From the NCBI GenBank assembly GCA_013368315.1, contig JAACJM010000082.1:124001-188000 (forward strand): a stretch of DNA of 64,000 nucleotides, read 5' to 3'. A program made the translations under genes and the position numbers. This document shows positions 24,131 to 34,173 of this stretch, piece after piece. Below the pieces are notes generated by a model. That model saw only the letters and a program-made list of their open reading frames with translations, had not been told where the DNA came from and did no database searches. The DNA comes from Tetrapyrgos nigripes (taxonomy: Eukaryota > Basidiomycota > Agaricomycetes > Agaricales > Campanellaceae). Numbering within the stretch: the first letter of the stretch is position 1; each line of letters opens with the position of its first letter.

Positions 24131-24764
24131 TCCTAGTAGTGGTCCTAATGTGACTATTAACAGGTGGATCGAAGAAATCTGCAAATACCAATTTGAGCTA
24201 GTACATGTAAAAGGAAAAACTCATGAAGGTGAGAAGTATCAGAAGCCGATTCCAAAAGTAGATGAAGATACTGAGGAAGAGGACAATGAGCTACCTCTAC
24301 ACTTCAGTATGGGAGAAGGAGAAACTGAGGAACCCTATGATTTCAAAGAATTTAAGCACTTAATCGATTACAGGGGAGGCTATTTCAATGGCTTAGCAGT
24401 TGGAGAAGAAGAAATAGAGGATGAAATTCAAGAGGAATTAGATCACGAAAACATCTGCTTGTTAGCAAGGACAAGGTTCACAGAAAGTATTGGGGTAAAA
24501 TTGCCGAGAGAATCAGAAGAGATCACTAACCCACCTCTTCAACAATTCACACATGTTATCATGGCACCACTGGATAGTGCAGAATGGTCAAAACAACACC
24601 CCTATAGTGAGACTAAAGAGGTTGATAATATGATTCCTCAAATTATTGAATACTTAGAGGACCCTACAGGTTCCTCGTTGAAAGAACTTAGTGTAAAAGC
24701 TAAGAGAAAGGTTATAAAAAGAGCTACACATTTCTTTGTTAACAAAAAAGGAAGATTGTACTGA
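24123..24764 (+). pseudogene. RNase H end and acidic spacer of gypsy element I
   Basis: Open 213-codon frame. It starts with the RNase H C-terminal motif (I-N-R-W-I-E-E-I … F-E-L-V-H-V-K-G-K-T-H), continues with a long Glu/Asp-rich stretch, and ends in T-H-F-F-V-N-K-K-G-R-L-Y, which normally precedes the integrase zinc head. Confidence 0.7.
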
Positions 24765-24769
24765 AAGAA

Positions 24770-26080
24770 ACCCGACGTTCAAGGACAGCACCTTCTCTAT
24801 GTACCTAAAGAAAGGAGGATGTTTATGATGCATGCTGTACATGATCATTTAGGACATAAAGGAGTATATGCAACGGAAGGTTTAATTGCTAGACAATTCT
24901 GGTGGCCAGATATGGAAACTGACGTTCAGTGGTTTGTCAAGCTAGGCAGCTCAGGCTACCAAAAATACCCCCTCCTTATTCCAGAAAGTACATGTAGATG
25001 TTTTCAACGGGTGTAAGAACATTGTGCATGGTAGATGTGCACTATCAAGATGGTCAGAAGGACCACTAGGGCCATCGCTGAATGGTTCTTCGAGGATATA
25101 ATATGCAGATGGGGAGTCCCTGAAGAAGTTGTGACAGATAATGCTCCTCAAATGAAAGTGGTTCTTCAGTGGCTTGAAGATAAGTACAGGATTCGAGGTA
25201 TAACTATCTCAGCGTATAATTCTCAAGCTAACAGAGTAATTGAACAAGCACATTTCAATATTAGACAAGCCTTAGTGAAAGCTACTGGTGGTGACTTGTC
25301 TAAGTGGTTTTGGTTCTTGAAACTAGTGCTATGGGCAGATAGAGTAACTCCTAGGAGAGGTCTGGGATGCTCACCATACTTTATTGCTCTGGGAGTGGAG
25401 CCTATTCTACCTTTAGACATAGTAGAATCAACCTGGTTAGTAAAATTACCAGAAGAACTAGTGGGATATTGAGCCCAGGCACTAGCTAAGCATCGAGTGC
25501 TAGAGTAGATGATCAAAAGAGGGCTGAATTGAAGTGCTTTGAGAAGAAGTATAGACATGTTATTAAAATTTGGGACTTTAAACCTGGAACTTTAGTTCAA
25601 GTTCGTAATACTCGAATTGAGAAGAACTTAGACAGGAAGATATATCCTAGGTACATAGGACCTATGATCATTATCCAAAGAACTAAGGGAGGTGCCTATA
25701 TCCTAGTGGAAATGGACAGAACAGTTCTGTGAGAGAAAGTGGCTGCCTTTAGGGTTCTACCTCATAAAGTGAAATATGAATCAATAGATCTCCCAGAAGA
25801 TATTCATAAACTTATTGACTTAGAGCCAGAGCAGCTCTGAGCAATGGTTGAGGATGAATCTATGGACGAGTCTTGGGTACCAGGAAAAGACTACATCTTT
25901 CATCATATGCCTATGCTAAGAGCTCCTTGATATGACTTGAACAGAGAAATAGTAGAGTCAACAGTTGAACCAAATGATGAAGTGAACCTAATGGGAGGGT
26001 CAGACAATGAAGAAGAGCTACCTGAAGCAGAGTCAACATCGGTTGGACCTTGTACAAGAGCTAGGGCCAAAAACACTTAG
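24770..26080 (+). pseudogene. integrase and tail of gypsy element I
   Basis: A zinc head remnant is at 24819-24990 (H-D-H-L-G-H-K-G … Q-F-W-W-P-D), but its Cys pair region is degraded. In the catalytic core the first Asp region falls near a break at about 25015-25040; V-V-T-D-N-A-P-Q is at about 25128-25150 and the A-N-R-V-I-E-Q Glu motif at about 25225-25250. The SH3-like end (D-F-K-P-G-T-L-V-Q-V-R-N … G-G-A-Y-I-L-V-E) is at 25569-25720. An acidic tail with several stops runs to TAG at 26078. No chromodomain. Confidence 0.8.
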
Positions 26081-26192
26081 CAGGATAAATTATGACACCA
26101 GGGTGGATAACAAAAATCCACACCTATCGGCAGTGGGTAACATTTGATCCATAGGAGCAATTGACTGCTATAGATATGCAAGGCACTACCAA

Positions 26193-26256
26193 ACACTGTG
26201 GATAGGTGATTCGAACCAAGGATTGCGAGGGTAAGACAACACCGACACTGCATCAG
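26193..26256 (-). other. tRNA-like (SINE-like) sequence with a Pol III B box
   Basis: Read on the minus strand, 26217-26208 is GGTTCGAATC, a match to the RNA polymerase III B-box core. About 35 bp upstream lies an A-box-like TGATGCAGTGTCGG that is split by the solo LTR at 26257. If the LTR is removed, ACACTG and CAGTGT could pair as an acceptor-like stem. The arms do not fold into a proper tRNA, so this is at best a decayed tRNA or tRNA-derived SINE head. Confidence 0.4.
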
Positions 26257-26755
26257 TGTCATGAATCGCTCCCCGCCTATTCATTTCCTTTTCTATTCTT
26301 TTCCTTTTACTACCTACTTCCCACTTTAACCCCATAAACATCAACCATTTCCCATCATCGTCTATAGTTACCATCCCCATATATCCATGACTCACACTCT
26401 TATTTCCTCTGCTTCCTATCTCCACGGACATTCTCACTGTCAATCATTCCTTATGATCCAGTACCTTCATCTATCCATATTTAACTCATTACTCTCTCGC
26501 TCTTGACATTTCCACATGATATTGTCTATTATTACTTACTCTTTCCCATCTGTTCACATTTTACTTATATACCTATGATCCTTGTAACCTATTCCTTAGT
26601 TCGTTCACTTCGTCTCTGCTCCATACTTTCACTACGCAGTGTAGAGCCTAGTCAGCTTACTTTCTTTCTATCTCTCTATCGCTCTATCTCGTTTGATCAA
26701 TCTATCCTCTTGTAACCGGCTTTCTCGCATTGTGTGACTTGGGTGGTTATTGACA
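26257..26755 (+). repeat. solo LTR (Ty3/gypsy), plus orientation
   Basis: 499 bp starting TGTCATGAATCG and ending GGTTATTGACA, with a perfect 5-bp duplication ATCAG at 26252-26256 and 26756-26760. It is the same LTR family as 53279-53796 on the other strand, and related to but distinct from the 484-bp LTRs at 42995 and 50279. No internal element sequence is attached, so it arose by LTR-LTR recombination. Confidence 0.9.
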
Positions 26756-26760
26756 ATCAG

Positions 26761-27790
26761 TGTTATCTTATACTTCAATGCTGTGTTAACCACTACACTA
26801 AACTTGCTGTTAATCCTATACTTAAACCCAGTTGAATGAACTTATGAACACTATTGGAAAAATCTGTAGGCATGAGCTTACATAAAATGGACAGAATAAC
26901 CAAATCAGGCAATCCCACTTAACGAGATAAAATACATGGCCATTATCTACTTAATACAAGGACGAGGAACGATCTGGTAGTGTTAAAAGTATGCTACAGC
27001 CTGTAGGACCTAGCAGATGAGTCAAAGAAATGCTAAGGGACGAGGGTTACAGTACTTACTACAGGATAAGTGTTTATCCCGCCTTTGGTTTGCCGATTGA
27101 ATAGATCTGAGGATGCGTTCTGGTCTATGATGTTAGTGGCTACACATGACAATTGATTGATGTACTTATGATTGACTCATGGAGACAGCAATGGGTCGTC
27201 TACAAGTAGTACAACTGAATAGATGAGGATTGGATTTTGAAGCCATCCAACGTTGGTTAGTGAGAAGAGAGTCTGTAGGATGTTTTTTCAAAGCCAGGGT
27301 ATGGAATGTAGACCTCACATCTTGACATTAGTGAGGACAGAGAAGGAAACAGGACCAATGTTTGAGAGTACAATAGACACAGGCCATGAGAATGGGTCAA
27401 GTCTGGAAAAGTGGTGCTAAGCACTCAGAAACATTCTGATCCAAGTCCGAATGATGACAGAATCTGGATCTGAGCAGTGGAAAAGATGATGGAGCTCTGG
27501 AGAGATCAGAAGGGTCAATAAAGAAAGATTTATTGATACCTAGTGGACAGTGTACCTATGCAAATGATCCAAAAACAGAATGTGACCACCTAGCAAAAGC
27601 TATACTAAGGGTCTACTGAGAGGCCTGAGCAGCTACAGATGAGGCAGAAGTAACCAAGCCCATCAGAATAATGGAGATAGACTTATTAGTGCTACTCTCG
27701 GGAGAAAGGTCCCTAAGAGACTGTTTCTCGGCTATGGCTGCACAACTCAGGCAACCATATTTTAGGTCATGTTAGACTGAACATTTGATA
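26761..27790 (+). other. degenerate sequence, weak frame near 27230-27780
   Basis: About 1 kb with no intact gene. In one frame a low-stop stretch can be read from about 27230 (context Q-R-W-L-V-R-R-E-S-V-G-C-F-F-K) to 27780, with a later segment T-E-C-D-H-L-A-K-A-I-L. This may be an accessory or downstream part of gypsy element I, but I do not recognise the family. Confidence 0.3.
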
Positions 27791-27799
27791 CACTTTTTA

Positions 27800-28515
27800 C
27801 CTCTAGGTAGAGGCAATTCCCAGGAAATTCCCTGGCCAGAGGGACTTCCCCCAGGGAAATCATGTTCAATTCCCCAGACCCTTAGGTCATAAAAAATTTA
27901 TTTCTCCAACATAGGTCAATATGCATGAGAGCAGGTGTATTCATTCTGTCTTTTCACATCTCCAGCTTTGGAACTCCACCCCATTAAAAAGATGTTGCCA
28001 GTCCAAATAATAGCCCAAAGTATTGAACCATTTCTGCTGCAGGCATCACACTGTACACCCAAATGTGCAAACTTAACACAAACACAAACCCAAAATGATA
28101 TTTCATTTCACTCTTCAATTCCAAACTCCAAGAATGAGCCAAGCACATAATTACTGCAATTATATTCACTTAGAACTAATTCAGACATCCAGAGTGCCAC
28201 AGAGTCATCACATCTCACTTTACAACTACCAAATACATTTTGCTTATTATTTTGACTATGCAAATCAATACTTTACCTAGTGGAACAGGGAATCTGGGGA
28301 AGTCCCAGAGAACTAGGGACCTGAAGGGAATTTCAGTAGCCTGAGGTCCCAGGGAATTTCCTACTGCCAGTTTCACTTAACCATAGGGAATTCCCCAGCG
28401 AGGGGGCTGGGGAATTTCCTACGCACACAGTCTGGGGAATTCCCTTCCTGAAAGATTATGTCAGGGAATTCCCCTCGTAAGTGGATTATCTGTGCCAGGG
28501 AATTCCCTACCTCCG
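27800..28515. repeat. cluster of GGGAATTCCC-type palindromes, possible non-autonomous DNA element
   Basis: At least a dozen copies or near copies of the palindrome GGGAATTCCC occur at both edges of a 700-bp block: a smaller set at 27806-27880 and a denser set at 28285-28512. The core between (27885-28280) is AT-rich and lacks them. The outer edges are also inverted relative to each other (AGGTAG-GG…AATTCCC at left, GGGAATTCCCTACC at right). This is the layout of subterminal repeats in hAT- or KDZ-like DNA transposons. No clear target duplication. Confidence 0.5.
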
Positions 28516-28529
28516 ATGCTAAATTCCTT

Positions 28530-28665
28530 GCCACATTCCTTTACCCTTTTTTACAAGAGTAATTCATATCAGCTTTTTGCCCACTTAAACAAATCCACAT
28601 GCATGACACCACATTCCTTTATCTTTTTACTCTTTTTTACAAGAGCAATGTATATCAGATTGTCA
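28530..28665 (+). repeat. short direct repeat pair
   Basis: The segment CCACATTCCTTTA…TTTTTTACAAGAG followed by TATATCAG-like sequence occurs at about 28530-28572 and again at about 28609-28661 with small differences. It is a local duplication of about 45-50 bp next to the palindrome cluster. Confidence 0.55.
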
Positions 28666-28945
28666 ATAGGCTTTCAGCTGGGCATAAGTAGTTGGATTTG
28701 ACGTAAAAAGAAGGTATACAATAAGAAGGTATAAGGACAAGTAGGCGAAGCAAGGAAGGGTTGAGGAAGGGCTTTGAGTACGGTACAGTAGGTACAGTAG
28801 GTTGACGTGCCACCTGAATCGAGATATATACTTTCAAAATTCCCACTGTCATTCTTTTTGCGAACAGCTGTAATAGAATATTGCATACTGTTACATAGAA
28901 TAGGTTTATCTTAAAAATTGTAAAATATCATGTATTCATTACAGA

Positions 28946-31900
28946 TCAAACAGGAGACAGCATGCCGAAGGGAACAATTGACCACACCTGACGACCAAGG
29001 AAGGCATGCACAAACCAACGAGACACCCCAAGAAAGGAGACAAAGAATATATCATCACCCATCTTCCTCAGGGGCATTTCTTCCTCTTCCTCTTCCTCTT
29101 CCTTGGCCTCCTTCCTGACCTGAACCTCCTGTTTTCTCTTCCATTTTTTACAGGTCTCCTCCCCTTCATCACCATGAGGCTTCATCCTACCATGCTTATT
29201 GACCTTTGCTTTGATGCCAGAAGCAGCCAACCCCACCTGTTTTACCTCCACAGCTAGCTTCCTCGGGCTCGGTTGATGTTGTTGTTGCATGGATCATGTG
29301 TGAGAGGGACTCTCGTCCTCTGTTGGTCCACTTTCTTTATTTCCCGGTGTTGCTTTGCTTTGCTTGCTCCCTCAAGTCACTTTGGTCGCCGGTGGTGGCT
29401 GTTTTAAAGTTGTTCTCTGAGCTTGCATTCTTCTGGGGGCAGGTGGCCACCTAGAAGTTGCTTGCTCTGTCATCATTTCTTTGCTGCTATTGAGCTCTTG
29501 CTCACCAAGCAAACTGGAATGAGATATCGTCGTCGTTCAGGTGTCTGGCCGTTGAAGCTGAGCCAGCACCTCACTGGCATCTTCACTGTTGACTTCAGCG
29601 TTGTTTTCTTCACTTGCTTGATTGTCATCTTCCCCTTCCTCCCCCTCATCCAATACATCCATCACAGTAAGCACTGCTTCTCCATTGACGTTGCTGATGA
29701 GATGCACTTTCCCTTGCTTGGCCAAAGGTGCACTGCATTCCTCTGTCAAGAAGAGAAGATAGAATCCTTCAGTTACAAGGACAACCTGTTTAATAGTGTA
29801 TGATTACTCACCATCACTCCAGCTTACAATTCTCGCCTCCGTTGGACCTGCCGCCAGCACCTCCTCATCAGCCTCAGTTCTGGCATCTTTGCTCATGCCT
29901 CACACAATCATATACTCGCATCTGGCCTTGATGATCTGTTCTGTCATTGGCTTCTTAAGAGTTGCTTTGCTTTTTTGGGGAAAGGGACATTCTCCAGCCA
30001 ATCAATCATCTTCACTTTGTGTGCATAGGCTTTCTTGCCGAAATGAATGCCATAGCTCATGGTTTTGAGCTGCCCTTTGATGCAATGTTCTGTAGGAAGG
30101 AGAAGAATGCCTATGAATTTAAAGCTCATGACACAGCTCAGGCATTATCACCAGATCTGCGCAACAAGTGTACGCATGCAGTCTTTGTTGTTAAAATCCT
30201 GCCTGTAAGCCAAAATGATAGCTCATCATTCTGCATTTTTGTTGTTCATCCCTAGTTGACTTTCTGCGTCTGCCAGCCTGAGCTTCACATTATTGTCCTT
30301 GAGCTGAGTGGTCAATAGCTCCTTATACGTCTTGACCAAGATTCTGAACTGTTCCCCATAGCCAAACCATTGATATCGTGCACCTCCCCAATCACAATCA
30401 GCCCCCAGGTGTTGTAAATGGTTTGAGCCTGGAGGACAAGTTAATGTGCATAAGTTCATGCATTACTGACAATGCTAGAGACAGACCAAACTGACCACTT
30501 TCATCATTTTGCCCACACATCTATTCATGGTGGCCAACAAAACCCCTCCATGTCTTTGATCCTCTGTCTCCTCGTCCTGGCAGTCCTGATACCAATTTAC
30601 ATAAGGCATCAGTGCCTCCTGACAAGTGTCGACGTTTTGCCACTCCTTCCCCAACTTCTTCCTCAATAGCTCTTCATACTTCCCTTTCATCCTCGCCACG
30701 TACTCTGCTACCGGTTCCTTTTCCTTAGGTCCATGATCCCTATCAGCCATCCATGCAAGCCACGTGTTCCACAGATTGACATTCCTGTTCCCTCTGACTA
30801 TATCTCCAGCGACCTCAAACAAGAGGTGAGATGCCTTCCCATGCTTTCTCACTAGCTGATAAATCTTTGTCTCATATTTGTAGCGAGCCTTCAGAACTTC
30901 TTTCCTGGCCTCTTTGTGAAGTGGTCTGGAGCTCATGGCATACACCTCTGCCTGAGGCTCATACTCGAGACTCTCTGGGTCATCCAAGGGATCATTGAAC
31001 TCCTTGGGAAGGCTCTCCATATCTTCAAAATCATCCTCGTCTTCTGAATCCCTCACTTTCCCCTTGCCCTTGCTCTTGCCCTTGCTCTTGCCCTTGCCCC
31101 CCTTCTTCTGTCCCTGACATGCATTCCCACCCACATCGGTGGAGGATTCAGTGTTGGTATCGGAGTCAGGTATCCCTTTTTTCTTCGACTGCGTCCCCTT
31201 GTTCTTGTTACTCTCAGCCTGAGACTTAGCTGGTTTCTCAGGCTTCTGGTTGGACTTAGTAGCAGTCACAGCCTGAGTAGTGGATATTGTCCTGGTCTTT
31301 TTGATAGAGGGCTCTTCGGGACCTGTCCTCTTTGCCTCTGGGTCGACCTCTGGTTCCAAGTCGTCCTCCCACTGCACTCTTCTTCCATCATCCTGGTCTT
31401 GCTCATCAGGTTCAATGTACTTTGTCTTGGTCCTGACATCATCATGGCTGTGGCCTGGCCTTGGACGTCTCACCACCGCCTTTTGTTCTTCATCGTCACT
31501 CTCCTCGTTGTCATCCTGCACATGACCTCACAAGGGCTTGGGACAAGGGAGTTTCGTTGGTGATTTCTGTTCACTCTCCTCATCGTCATCCTGCACGTGA
31601 CCTCTCAGGAGCTTGGGACGAGGGAGTCTTGTTGGTGATTCCTGTTCATCCTCCTCGTCCACATCACTTGGTGGCGTCTCTTCTAGTCTCTCCCACATCT
31701 CCTCATCATCTTCTTGCTCCTCGTCATCTTCATCTTGTCTCTCTTTGCTCTGCTTTTCTTCGTCTTGCCAATCATCCTCTCCCCATGGCTGGCTGAAGTC
31801 CCAGACACCTTCTACAAATTGTTCCTCTTCATTTTCCTCCAGCACCTCTCTCAATGGCTGGCCAAAGTCCTCGACTCTTTCTGGGGGGGTGATCACTGGC

Positions 31901-32371
31901 TTGAACTGAAATGTCCTGAAATCTAGACCCTCAAGTAAGTATTTGCCATCCTAAGCACTGAAAGATTTGAAATACATACCTATGAATGGGCCTTTTGGCA
32001 TCAAAATGACCCTGGCTACCTGCTGGACTTGATTGTTTGGTGTAGCCCCACCAGTTCCACCTTGCAACAGATATATACCAGGACGTGGGGGAGCCAGTGT
32101 AGCTGACGTGGACGCTGAAGCAACAGGATCCACACTTCCATGCCCCTGTCCTCGCAGTTTCAGCCATCTCCTCATCTCCGAGCTCTCCAATGGAATTTTC
32201 GAGACTTCTGGACACTGAAGCAATGGGACCTGTGGATGCTGAACCAATGGAACCTGGGGACACTGAAGCAAGTTCCTGTCTCTCGTGTTCATCTTTCTTC
32301 ATTATGTTTTTGAACCTGGGAAGGGAAATGTATGCCTCCCTTTGAACTTTTTTGCTGTTTTTGAGCAGCAT
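28946..32371 (-). pseudogene. acidic, low-complexity multi-exon gene of unknown function
   Basis: Minus-strand exons can be joined by good introns: 31979-31923 (57 bp, GTATGT…TAG), 30493-30429 (65 bp, GTCAGT…CAG) and 29811-29743 (69 bp, GTGAGT…CAG). All keep the frame. From N to C: Pro/Gln/Val-rich start, the segment M-P-K-G-P-F-I, a conserved-looking F-R-T-F-Q-F-K-P-V, an Asp/Glu-rich part with 25-residue tandem repeats, Gly/Lys repeats, a helical domain (W-N-T-W-L-A-W-M, about 30770-30740), N-T-W-G-L-I-V-I-G-E-V-H-D, and an acidic tail with a Glu run. A TGA inside a repeat unit (31526-31524), another near 29905 and further shifts break it. I do not recognise a family. Confidence 0.5.
31449..31673 (-). 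repeat. tandem 75-bp coding repeats
   Basis: Two clear copies of a 75-bp unit start at 31524 and 31599 (plus-strand GACCTC-A/T-CA-AGG/GAG…), with a diverged third copy to the left. Each encodes a G-H-V-Q-D-D-D/N-E-E-S-type acidic 25-mer on the minus strand. One copy has AGA changed to TGA. Confidence 0.7.
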
Positions 32372-32499
32372 GGCTTATGCATTGGCTGCTGCCAGAGATG
32401 GTATGGAATCCACACTAAAAACAAGAGTTCAGCATCTCAAAAATTCCAGAGAAATCTCGCCTCCTACCTAAAGAGGTTCTAAGGGATAGAAGACACAGG

Positions 32500-33756
32500 A
32501 GGTGGGTACCAGGTTTCCCTAAGCCAGCATCTGAGATTGCCAAAGTCCACCAATGTCGGGTATCGGGACCTGGGGTCACTGTTTTTTAAGATACGGCTGC
32601 ACAAATGGAGCACTCAGCATCATGCCCATCAGGGATCTAAACACTTACCTCATTCTTAGCACACACACACACAGCAGTTGGTAGTTTGTCTTTTTTTAAC
32701 GTCTTTTCCAACGATACCATCTCAAGACTAAGTGAACCCGACCCTTGGGCTACAGTGCCTGTTGGATTAGGCTGTCATCAGCATATTCTTGACTGTGGCC
32801 GGTCAACACTCTCCATGCTGCATCCTGAGATAGTCAGAGTCAATGTGCAGGCGGTAGTTTAAGGTCATTCCAGACCCCAAGGATGCACAGCTGGCCACTT
32901 GTATCATCTCTATTGTCTTACAGCACAGGCCAATCGTGGATCATTTCGACAACACCATGACTTTGATTTTGCTGAAATACTGAAGTGCATGTTTCATGTA
33001 AACATGGAAATAAACTAGTTTTGTTTTTACGCTGTTTCGACTGTTTCTTTGTCCCTCTGCTCCAGACATCATTCCTTCACCACGTCTCCACAACTAGGGA
33101 AATGTTAATGAGCCTACATTGCAAGCTTCAGCTGGCCCTGAAACTCACCAGCGTGTGCAAGAATGCAGTATGTCTTGCCTGAGAGCTATATCCCTGTTCC
33201 CAGTAGCCTTGGCTTGGAAATCACCATTCATATGCATGCTTGCTGAGGAGACAGTGGTCAGTGATCGAGTCCTTGAATAAGAAACAGCACTCACACTGCC
33301 TATGGGTAGTTTACTGTTGTTTCGGACGAGTTGCTACCTATCTTAGGTAACTGACCTGATGCGACACATGGTAAATACTCATGGGACATTACTCATTAAG
33401 AGAGTTGCTACTCAAATCAGCCAGGTATCAAATTTCGCTATGTGACAGTATTATCTATACAATAACAATAGTAACTACCCAACCCTGCTGCACACTGACA
33501 TGGCTTTTCAGTGTTCTTGGCTCCTACACCCTCTTCTATCCCTTCCCCATACAAACTTCCTGACTATTGTATGATCAAAGAATTTGGCTGCAAGTCAGGT
33601 ACATTAGGAAACCTCATGCACTGCAAGTAATAATCTTACCTCGCTCCGTTTCTATGTCTCCATTGTCGTGAACCTGCCTGAGAGTGCACAGCAAAGAAGG
33701 TTGTCATTTGAGGTTTAGTGGGTAGAAGGCAGGACAAAGGAGATGATGATGAGGGG
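32500..33756. other. intergenic, no gene seen
   Basis: About 1.25 kb without a supported gene. It contains a short AC microsatellite near 32656-32674 and a few short frames that look random. Confidence 0.5.
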
Positions 33757-33944
33757 ATGATGGAGGTAGGAAGGAAAGAAAGAGACTGTGAGAATATGTT
33801 GCCCACTATGTCAACACTGGCCGTGCTAGGCCATCAATCTGTAACGGACTTGACTGTTACAGATTGATGGCAGAGCGTGGGCCCACTTCACATTTTGGGT
33901 TTCATATTCTCACAGTCTCTTTCTTTCTTTCTTACCTTCATCAT
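33757..33944. mobile_element. 188-bp hairpin element (MITE-like)
   Basis: Inverted arms of 42 bp at 33757-33798 and 33903-33944 match at 39 positions; their inner ends read GACTGTGAGAATATG and its complement. A second inverted pair (GCCATCAATCTGTAAC and its complement) lies inside at about 33829-33846 and 33855-33872, so most of the unit can fold into one hairpin. No coding content. I could not fix a target duplication. Confidence 0.65.
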
Positions 33945-34173
33945 TGCTGTCCACTGGAGCTCTGAAGCAACTGCTACAATGTCAGTGAGTTATCTTTCAA
34001 TCGTGGAGTAGAATACAGTATTATACCACTACTTTGAGTACCAAATAATACAATATTGAAGTGTAAAAGTGACTTTGAGACGCTATATAATCAGTTTTAA
34101 TCAATGATGTCTCAATCTATCTATAAAGGCACAGAAAGACTGATTAAAGCATATCTTACTACAGGGTCATCCA
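33945..34173. other. AT-rich spacer before the KOW gene
   Basis: No gene. It may hold the promoter of the gene starting at 34174, but I see no TATA box I would trust. Confidence 0.3.

Larger units (their letters stand above)
1..26080 (+). mobile_element. Ty3/gypsy retrotransposon I (outer, oldest level), interrupted
   Basis: An old plus-strand Ty3/gypsy element whose 5' end lies left of the window. Its gag starts in the first kilobase, is cut at 1038 by element II, and resumes at 19963. From there gag zinc knuckle, protease, reverse transcriptase, RNase H, integrase and a C-terminal tail follow in canonical order to a stop at 26078-26080. Removing element II and one copy of the target duplication restores the reading frame across the junction (…M-E-Y then Q-T-W…), which shows both halves were one gene. 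No LTR of this element could be recognised: nothing in 1-300 clearly matches 26.1-27.8 kb. The coding part carries many stops and shifts, so it is dead. Confidence 0.85.

Noticed and set aside
26081..27790. 3' LTR for gypsy element I
   Set aside because: No convincing repeat with the first 300 bp; short matches such as TTGAACATTT are too few.
27806..28512. CRISPR-like spacing of GGGAATTCCC motifs
   Set aside because: Motif is 10 bp, spacings irregular (about 10-60 bp), no conserved repeat length, and the genome is eukaryotic.
29423..30255. Plus-strand Cys/Phe-rich frames
   Set aside because: Reverse-strand shadows of the acidic minus gene, which has consistent introns.
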